From assembly GCF_963675965.1 (NCBI RefSeq), contig NZ_OY780935.1, positions 623,501 through 687,500 of the forward strand: DNA of 64,000 nucleotides, given 5' to 3'. A program made the translations under genes and the position numbers. Below the pieces are notes generated by a model. That model had not been told where the DNA came from. It saw only the letters and a program-made list of their open reading frames with translations, and searched no databases. Below are positions 55,531 through 64,000 of the stretch, piece after piece. This DNA comes from an uncultured Celeribacter sp. (GTDB taxonomy: Bacteria; Pseudomonadota; Alphaproteobacteria; Rhodobacterales; Rhodobacteraceae). The first letter of the stretch is position 1, and each line of letters starts with the position of its first letter.

Positions 55531-55858
55531 TGCCCTTCGCAAAGCCCCGCGTTACACCGGCCCGCGCCATGTCCAATTTGTCGCTGTGAACATGGCCTGC
55601 ATGCGCAGCCTCTGGGGGCTTCTGGCCACCTGGTTGCCGGATGGCCGTCAGATCGGGCGGGAATGGGTGGCTTTGAACCCCACCCGTGGCGACCGCACCC
55701 CCGGATCGTTCAAGATCAATCTGGATACGGGTCTCTGGGCGGACTTCGCCACAGAAGACGCTGGCCGCGATCCTGTCAGCCTTTACGCCTATCTCAACGG
55801 CCTCTCTCAGCGAGAGGCCGCCACGGAGCTTCTAGAGCATTGGGGGATGGGCGCATGA
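55520..55858 (+). CDS. primase N-terminal zinc-domain-like protein
   Basis: The 112-residue product contains GREWVALNPTRGDRTPGSFK, then TGLWADFATEDAGRDPVSLY and LSQREAATELLEHWGM. These are the sequence found at the N terminus of P4-type phage primases ahead of Toprim. Here it is a separate gene overlapping AlpA upstream and the Toprim/helicase downstream (ATGA), so the primase is split in two. Confidence 0.75.
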   Translation: MTTNALRKAPRYTGPRHVQFVAVNMACMRSLWGLLATWLPDGRQIGREWVALNPTRGDRTPGSFKINLDTGLWADFATEDAGRDPVSLYAYLNGLSQREAATELLEHWGMGA

Positions 55859-57987
55859 GTGCTGTGATTGCGGATCTACGTCACCCGAAGGCAGGTAAAC
55901 CCTCTTCGCAATATGTCTATCGCGATGCGAAGGGGAATGCAGTTCTGGTGGCCAATCGTTTTGATCGGGGTGGAGACAAGTTCTTCATTCCCTTCGATCT
56001 GGAAACGGACAGCTGGAAAGCGCCAGACCATCGCCCACTCTATCGGCTGGACGAACTGGTCGCGGCGAATGAAGATCGGGCGGTGATTGTCACCGAGGGC
56101 GAGAAATGCGCCGATGCGCTGACCTCGCTCGGATTTGTGGCGACCACCACCTACGGCGGCGCGCAGGCCCCACACAAGGCGGACCTCTCCCCTCTTAACG
56201 GGCGTAACGTCTACGTATGGCCAGATAAGGACGAGCCAGGGCAACGCTATGCGGAAAGACTCTGCGCTACGTTACGTAGCGAATACGGCACCCTGCCGAA
56301 GATCATTCCGGTCTCGGATTTGGCCCTACGTAACGTAGCGTATCCTATCGAGGCAGATCCGGCGGAAAATTCCCTACGTAGCGTATCCTATCCAAGGGGC
56401 TGGGATGCGGCGGACGCCATTGCCTCGGGCTGGGGCGTGCGGGAGGTGAACAGCCTCCTGAAACTGGCCGCCCCCTATGACGGCCCCGGCGACACTGCGC
56501 CGACACCGGCGAATACCGATGAGCCGCCTGAATTGTTCGGCGGGTTGGAGCTTTGGCATACGCCGGAGGGCAAGCCCTACGCCTCGGTTAAACGCGGCTC
56601 TGGGCATGGCACATCGCCATGGGAGACCTTCGCCCTGGAAAGCGCCGCCTTCAAACGGCTTCTGGCCCATGCCGAATATCAGGCCAGCGGCAAAGTTCCG
56701 CCCGCCTCCAAGCTCGATGATCAGGTGCGGCAGATGATCGGGGAAGCGATCTTTGAGGGCAAGACACGGCAGGTTTACACCCGTATCGGGGAAAGCCCCG
56801 ATACGTTAGAGACCAAGAGCCTGTTTCTGGACCTGGGGCGGCCCGATTGGTCCTGTGTGGAAATCTCTCCTGAGGGATGGGTGATCCGTAACGCTACGCT
56901 ATGTAGCGAGAAGGTGCCCAGATTCAAACGGTCGTCCAGTATAGCCGCACTTCCCGTTCCTATTGCTGGCGGCGCGGGGATCGATCTGCTGCGCCCCTTC
57001 GTGAACGCGGCAACGGACGAGGATTTCCGGCTGATGGTGGGTTGGCTTCTGGGCTGTTTGCGCGCACAAGGCCCCTACCCGCTCCTGATCCTCACCGGCG
57101 AACAGGGCAGCGCCAAAAGCACCTCCTCGAAAGTTCTGCGGGCGCTGGTCGATCCATCCACGCTGGCCACGCGGAGCTTTCCCCGGGACGAGCGGGATTT
57201 GGTGATTGCAGCCCAGGGCGCGCATGTTCTGACCTTCGACAATCTCTCGAAGGTCAAACCGGCCATGGCGGATGCGCTTTGCCGCTTGGCCACAGGTGGC
57301 GGCTTTGCCACCCGCAAGCTGCACAGCGATGCGGACGAGGTGCTGTTTGACGCCACCCGGCCCGTGATCCTCAACGGTATTCCCGACCTTGCAGAACGGG
57401 CGGACCTGGCGGATCGGGCGATCATGCTGCACCTGCCGACGATCCAGGCGACAGAGCGGGCGTTTGAAAGTGATTTCTGGGAGAGGTTCGAGGCCGCGCA
57501 GCCGCACATTCTGGCAGCCCTCTTGGATGCAGCCTCGCATGCTCTCGGGCATGTCTCCCGGGTGACGCTCACAGAGCGCCCACGAATGGCCGACTTCGCC
57601 CGATGGATCACAGCCGCCGAGCCTGCCCTTGGCTGGCCTGACGGCGCGTTTCTGGCGGCCTATTCCGCCAACCGCAAAGAAGCGGCAGAGGCGGCCCTGG
57701 ACGGGAACGCGGTGGCCAGCGCGGTCCTGACGCTTGTGCGGGAGCAAGGACGCTGGCGCGGCACGGCCTCGGAGCTGATCACCTACCTGCGGATGCTCTA
57801 TCCCGCCCTCACAGAGAGCGCAGAGGCCTTCCCGAGGCAGGCGGCAGGGTTCGGGGCGGAACTGCGCCGTGTGACCCCGCTCCTGCGGACGCATGGCGTA
57901 GAGGTGACACATATCCGCGAAGGTAAGGAGAGGCGGCGCGTGGTCGCAGTTTCGAAACGAGAAGGGTGGGAAGGGGAGGATATCTAA
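55855..57987 (+). CDS. Toprim/ATPase primase-helicase, P4-type
   Basis: The product has 710 residues. An N-terminal Toprim-like domain (VIVTEGEKCADALTSLGFVA, then VYVWPDKDEPGQ) is followed by a C-terminal ATPase with Walker A ILTGEQGSAKSTSSK and a later Asp box (VLTFDNLSKV). It probably unwinds and primes the excised island. The region between, at 56,265-56,397, carries repeated CTACGTA/GTAGCG words that add LRNVAYP and LRSVSYP to the protein. Four-base overlap with the upstream gene indicates coupling. Confidence 0.85.
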   Translation: MSAVIADLRHPKAGKPSSQYVYRDAKGNAVLVANRFDRGGDKFFIPFDLETDSWKAPDHRPLYRLDELVAANEDRAVIVTEGEKCADALTSLGFVATTTYGGAQAPHKADLSPLNGRNVYVWPDKDEPGQRYAERLCATLRSEYGTLPKIIPVSDLALRNVAYPIEADPAENSLRSVSYPRGWDAADAIASGWGVREVNSLLKLAAPYDGPGDTAPTPANTDEPPELFGGLELWHTPEGKPYASVKRGSGHGTSPWETFALESAAFKRLLAHAEYQASGKVPPASKLDDQVRQMIGEAIFEGKTRQVYTRIGESPDTLETKSLFLDLGRPDWSCVEISPEGWVIRNATLCSEKVPRFKRSSSIAALPVPIAGGAGIDLLRPFVNAATDEDFRLMVGWLLGCLRAQGPYPLLILTGEQGSAKSTSSKVLRALVDPSTLATRSFPRDERDLVIAAQGAHVLTFDNLSKVKPAMADALCRLATGGGFATRKLHSDADEVLFDATRPVILNGIPDLAERADLADRAIMLHLPTIQATERAFESDFWERFEAAQPHILAALLDAASHALGHVSRVTLTERPRMADFARWITAAEPALGWPDGAFLAAYSANRKEAAEAALDGNAVASAVLTLVREQGRWRGTASELITYLRMLYPALTESAEAFPRQAAGFGAELRRVTPLLRTHGVEVTHIREGKERRRVVAVSKREGWEGEDI
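56265..56391. repeat. palindromic CGCTACGTTACGTAGCG-type repeats inside the primase gene
   Basis: Copies: 56,265-56,281 (17-bp palindrome), 56,326-56,340 (CTACGTAACGTAGCG, followed by TATCCTATC), 56,373-56,391 (CTACGTAGCGTATCCTATC) and a looser one at 56,888-56,908. They could be a replication origin within the gene or spreading palindromes. Confidence 0.6.
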
Positions 57988-57994
57988 CTAGTTA

Positions 57995-58028
57995 CCTAGA
58001 CGCTGCGCCTTGTGCGCGGCGCTCTAGG
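57995..58028 (+). terminator. hairpin after the primase gene
   Basis: CCTAGA and TCTAGG close a stem that continues with CGC-GCGC pairs around CTTGT, just 8 bp after the stop codon. Confidence 0.55.
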
Positions 58029-58180
58029 CAATGACCCGCCCAGGAGCGGACAGGGATATTCGATGCATGATCGACGGTACGCCAAATTCGCGATTGCCAA
58101 CAAACATTTGGGTGTTTTCGTTCGGGCACGAATGTTACGTTTCTGAAGTTGATGCAAGAGCAACTTATGGAGATTAAGAT

Positions 58181-58501
58181 TTGTTTAGATTTGCCGTTAG
58201 AACTTTTTTGTCTATTCTGTCACTGACACCTGTCGCGGCAATGGCCGACACGGTGCTCGGATACACTCTTGAATACCAAGGCGACTTTTATTCGATCACA
58301 GTGAACGACAACGGTGCAGTCCTACGATCTGGGAAAGAAGCAATTTATATGGGCGTAAGTTGCGATGTGATTACAGATCACGGTGAACGAGGATCATGGG
58401 AGTGGTCCAATGCGGGTTTTGCAATAGTCTTACCCAACAGAGTGATGGCTTTTGAAAGAACCGATGCACCTGTAGAAAATGGGGGCCGGTGCCAGTCATA
58501 A
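58181..58501 (+). CDS. small secreted hypothetical protein
   Basis: The 106-residue frame starts at TTG 58,181 behind GGAG. It has a signal peptide (FAVRTFLSILSLTPVAAMA, cut before DTVLGY) and a beta-rich remainder with two cysteines that could pair. No family is recognised. Composition is AT-richer than the chromosome. Confidence 0.55.
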   Translation: MFRFAVRTFLSILSLTPVAAMADTVLGYTLEYQGDFYSITVNDNGAVLRSGKEAIYMGVSCDVITDHGERGSWEWSNAGFAIVLPNRVMAFERTDAPVENGGRCQS

Positions 58502-58524
58502 GTTATATGCACCGCGTCACATCA

Positions 58525-58637
58525 GCGGACAGGAAATCTAAACATAGACCCGTTTGCTGTCCGCTCTGTCCGCCTGCCGTCCGCCCCCATATTCAACAGG
58601 GCTTGAAGGCGGACAGTGGCGGACAGGGCGGACGGCA
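58525..58637. repeat. cluster of GGCGGACAG repeats in both orientations
   Basis: GCGGACAG or its inverse occurs seven times (one copy near 58,525; three inverted between 58,557 and 58,585; three direct between 58,607 and 58,637), one or two with a single change. The inverted and direct groups can fold into a long hairpin. It could be an iteron-type origin or a terminator between convergent genes. Confidence 0.6.
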
Positions 58638-58643
58638 GAATTA

Positions 58644-59111
58644 CTACATCTTGGGCACCGAATAGAGAGCGCCTCGCACGATATCTTTCTGATCTTCGAT
58701 CTCGATCAAACAGATAGCCTCAAACTTTGCTCCTTGAAGTTGCCGCAGCAAATCGGTGGGCATATCTTGTTCAAAATATTCTTGTGCGCCATCAATGTGA
58801 GACCTGCATGAAGACCATACATCTTCGAACCAAGGAGCGACGTCCATCGGAAGCCCCAGATACTTGCGGTCAGGGTTTGCCAACGCCAAGCGTCTGAAAT
58901 ATTTGGGGGCATCCTTGTAAGTTTTATCTGACACTTCAGCATCGTAGAGAATACCTCGAAGACCATTTGAAAAAGAAATTGCATATGCATCGTCCGGCAA
59001 ATCCGGCAAGGAAAAGTACCCCTTTTGATATGCTTGCACTCCTGCCAAAACAAAAAAGCCGAAAAATGCAAGAAGAAATAAGCGCCAGATCCATTTCAGA
59101 ATAAATTTCAT
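58644..59111 (-). CDS. membrane-anchored hypothetical protein
   Basis: From ATG 59,111 the product is 155 residues. One N-terminal helix (KWIWRLFLLAFFGFFVLAGV) is followed by a soluble acidic domain (YFSLPDLPDDAYAISFSNGL) with no known family. It is island cargo, 130 bp downstream of the nuclease-like gene on the same strand, and may be its partner. Confidence 0.6.
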   Translation of the reverse strand: MKFILKWIWRLFLLAFFGFFVLAGVQAYQKGYFSLPDLPDDAYAISFSNGLRGILYDAEVSDKTYKDAPKYFRRLALANPDRKYLGLPMDVAPWFEDVWSSCRSHIDGAQEYFEQDMPTDLLRQLQGAKFEAICLIEIEDQKDIVRGALYSVPKM

Positions 59112-59242
59112 AAATGCAGTTCCTACGAGGATGAATTTAGCCCCTGATAACAGCATACACCCTCTATTTCGAGTGGAGTGTACAACGGTCTAAGAAGGCG
59201 GTCTGAAGCATTATACACTCATCGATCTCTCATCGTCGCCAA

Positions 59243-60814
59243 CTAGGGAATTGCATTCGGAATCCGCAAAATAACATGCAGTATCATGCGGGGATAATTG
59301 CAATTGGCGTCTTGATGGAATGAAATGAAGTAGTTTAAACCACTTTCCGGCATTATAGGCACCCGGTGAGCTCCAATGCATGGAAAAGCTCCACAATCTT
59401 CAACTATTTTCACGTATGCGTCATCGCACTCGGACTTGCGCCTGTCAATCAGCACGACGACACCAAAGAATTCATTCGGACGCATATATTTGATGGGTTG
59501 CTCAGGCAATTTTTTATAACCCGACCTACCCCAAATCTTGAATTCAACGTGATATCCCTTGCCTTCACTACCGTCTTTGTCTGCATAGGATAGCCGCAAA
59601 TCGCTACGCCCAGTCTTAGTGTAGGTCTCTCTAGATAAATTAATACCTGACGGTCTGTTTGCGTGGGCAAAGAACCAATCACGAATATCTTCCTCTACAA
59701 ATTCCGATCTATGGGAATATTGCTCCAAGACCTCTGGAAGAGCATATTGCAGGTCTCGCAAAATCGCGACAAAACCTTCTTCTTGCTGTACGTTCTCGAA
59801 AAGAGACCGAGTATCCTTTCGAGAAATCAAATAGCGGAAGTTCTGTACAGCTATACGATAGGCCGTTTCAAAAACCTCAGGCTCATCGTTTTGCAATTTA
59901 GCCATGATTGAAAATAGATTCATCGGCACTTCATAGATGAAGAACGTCGCAATAAGATACCCAGGCCCAACATCTCGGTCCGAACCACTCAAACCAAGGT
60001 GATCAAAATAAACATATTCATCGATAGAGAATTCTAAACACGGCAAACCATCAATTCCAAATGAAACATGGCCATGATCGAAATTCACCGTCACGGCATA
60101 CGTCATTTTCCCCGCAACCAACCGCGAAACGTGCCACTCTTCTTTGCCTTCACAATTAGTCGATCTTACGGCAAATTTAGCTCCATGCCCTCCCGAAATC
60201 CCAAACGAGAGGTCAATTCCCGAAGAAGCACTACTAAACCTCAAAAAAACCGAAAAATCTTTGTCCATATACTGCCAAGGTTCGGCGCAAGGGCTGAATA
60301 CAAGTGTTACAGAATATGACTTCGAGTTGGCATTATGAACATCAGGTTTGAGCGCTATAGTGTCAGCCGCCCTTGTTTGACCAACTTCAGATTTATCGTT
60401 TGAAATCGCGGGTAACTTTATGTCTTCCCCTATTGGAGACGATGCAATCCGGCCTCTTTCCAACTGAAAAAAAAGAATACCGAGCTCCGAGACATTCTCA
60501 AGTGCATTTTCCGAACACAAGAAGACTTCGAGCGGCGTTAGGCTAATCTGATTTTCAATAACAAATTCATATCTCTCAAATTTCTCACCTACAGTGAATC
60601 TAAAAGTTTGTGACGAGTGCGGCCCCTCAATCCTTACACGAAAATTCTTCACTCCCTGACGCACACCGGCAAAAAAAGACAAAACAAACGCAGAATGTTT
60701 TGGCACGAACGCTCGCGCCGCACGACGGTACTGAAGTGCGGGCAACGCATAAGTTCGAATTGGATGCTCGTAAATACTGGCCCAGATCGAACCAACCGGT
60801 ACAATATCCCGCAT
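59243..60814 (-). CDS. island cargo protein: beta-sandwich plus PD-(D/E)XK nuclease domain
   Basis: The 523-residue product has no named family. Residues about 165-300 look like a lectin/LamG-like beta-sandwich (FSVFLRFSSASSGIDLSFGI, HVSFGIDGLPCLEFSID). The C-terminal part has VEEDIRDWFF (Glu 374/375), TGRSDLRLSY (Asp 405) and GYHVEFKIWG (Glu 424, Lys 426), matching E-D-ExK of the nuclease superfamily. Low GC content marks it as acquired. Position next to attR in a satellite-like island is typical for defence cargo. Confidence 0.7.
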   Translation of the reverse strand: MRDIVPVGSIWASIYEHPIRTYALPALQYRRAARAFVPKHSAFVLSFFAGVRQGVKNFRVRIEGPHSSQTFRFTVGEKFERYEFVIENQISLTPLEVFLCSENALENVSELGILFFQLERGRIASSPIGEDIKLPAISNDKSEVGQTRAADTIALKPDVHNANSKSYSVTLVFSPCAEPWQYMDKDFSVFLRFSSASSGIDLSFGISGGHGAKFAVRSTNCEGKEEWHVSRLVAGKMTYAVTVNFDHGHVSFGIDGLPCLEFSIDEYVYFDHLGLSGSDRDVGPGYLIATFFIYEVPMNLFSIMAKLQNDEPEVFETAYRIAVQNFRYLISRKDTRSLFENVQQEEGFVAILRDLQYALPEVLEQYSHRSEFVEEDIRDWFFAHANRPSGINLSRETYTKTGRSDLRLSYADKDGSEGKGYHVEFKIWGRSGYKKLPEQPIKYMRPNEFFGVVVLIDRRKSECDDAYVKIVEDCGAFPCIGAHRVPIMPESGLNYFISFHQDANCNYPRMILHVILRIPNAIP

Positions 60815-60914
60815 AATATCCTACACGCTTCAGAAATTTCATTGACCTATGCACCATAGTCGGAAGTGAATTTCTTACAAAGCAACATTACTAGCCTTCG
60901 CAAAGACCTCAAAA

Positions 60915-60932
60915 GTAGCACCGCTGTAGCAC
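60915..60932. promoter_or_regulatory. right integrase arm-type sites
   Basis: GTAGCAC at 60,915 and 60,926 repeats the 11-bp step seen at the left end, 73 bp inside attR. Confidence 0.6.
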
Positions 60933-60954
60933 CGGCTCGTGGGTCCAGAAACGC

Positions 60955-60976
60955 AAAAAGCGCCCCTTGGGGCGCT
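60955..60976 (-). terminator. intrinsic terminator downstream of tRNA-fMet
   Basis: AGCGCCCC and GGGGCGCT form a perfect 8-bp stem with a 2-base centre. On the minus strand it is followed by TTTT. It ends the rRNA operon transcript, although it lies inside the island end. Confidence 0.75.
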
Positions 60977-61004
60977 AAGCGATTGATTTTATAGTATTGT
61001 TTAT

Positions 61005-61081
<77 letters not shown>

Positions 61082-61135
61082 ACAGTGTCGATTATTGTGA
61101 CGTATCGTTTAGAGAGATTAAGGGGTTTTTATTAG

Positions 61136-61251
61136 GTTTGGCGGTGACCTACTCTCCCACGACTTAAGTCGCAGTACCATTGGCGCGAACGTGCTTAACG
61201 GCCGAGTTCGGGATGGGATCGGGTGTTTCACTGTTGCTGTGACCACCAAAC
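61136..61251 (-). rRNA. rrf: 5S ribosomal RNA
   Basis: About 116 nt with closing ends TTTGGTGGTC and GGTCACCGCCAAAC and the conserved CCCGAACTCGG core. It lies between 23S and tRNA-fMet in the usual order. Confidence 0.95.
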
Positions 61252-61362
61252 CGAATAAAAACCCCATTATCCTCGTATTGAGGATGCCCAAGTCAAGTGA
61301 TTTTATGTGTATGCTTTTGATATTGATGAGTAATTGCAGTTTTCAGTTTTGCTTTTACTGGA

Positions 61363-64000
<2,638 letters not shown>

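Overview
The window reads as an alphaproteobacterial chromosome of the Rhodobacteraceae (roseobacter) type. The support is high-GC coding sequence, a 23S-5S-initiator-tRNA order at the right edge, an amino-acid catabolic cluster of a kind common in roseobacters, and IS3, IS21, IS6 and IS110 family remnants. No species is assigned.

Layout. 0-11 kb is mostly ordinary chromosome: a NarL-type sensor kinase, a MarC-family membrane protein, cardiolipin synthase, a GNAT/MFS/TetR block, a cold-shock operon with two tiny downstream genes, and a transglutaminase-like protein, with worn IS relics between them. 11.8-23.3 kb is a rearranged, IS-rich segment. It holds a thermonuclease gene cut at both ends, an IS3 fragment, a complete IS21 element, a beheaded replication-initiator gene, an autotransporter with a divergent TetR gene, a complete IS3 element, a LysR fragment fused to a decayed IS6 transposase, and two 168-bp MITE-like elements with 4-bp target duplications. 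23.3-34.1 kb is a coherent catabolic regulon: homocysteine methyltransferase, M20 hydrolase, 2-hydroxyacid dehydrogenase, class II aldolase, a polar amino-acid ABC importer, a BetI-like TetR regulator, an aminotransferase and an FAD oxidoreductase. Related 25-bp palindrome-like sites sit in both of its divergent promoter regions.

34.7-44.2 kb is accessory DNA: an SDR/AraC pair, an ArsR/permease pair, an uncharacterised protein with a nuclease-like motif, and, most notably, a reverse transcriptase (40,938-42,557) preceded on the same strand by a cysteine-rich PD-(D/E)XK-type nuclease whose reading frame is broken at a run of nine A residues. I consider this RT/nuclease pair, with a structured 404-bp gap between the two genes, the best candidate for an undescribed (probably anti-phage) system. 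Degenerate GC-rich repeat-like DNA fills the gaps around it.

44.4-53 kb looks like a mobilizable element: a MobV/Pre relaxase with a candidate oriT, an RHH regulator, a three-gene operon ending in a soluble FtsH-like AAA+/M41 protease, and a large serine recombinase whose last 13 codons are tRNA sequence. 52.9-61.05 kb is a separate 8.1-kb integrative island inserted into the 3' end of the initiator tRNA gene of the rRNA operon. It is bounded by 48-bp direct repeats and 11-bp-spaced arm-type sites, and carries a tyrosine integrase, an AlpA-like factor, a split P4-like primase/helicase and a probable cargo nuclease. The window ends in the 5S and partial 23S rRNA genes, transcribed leftward.
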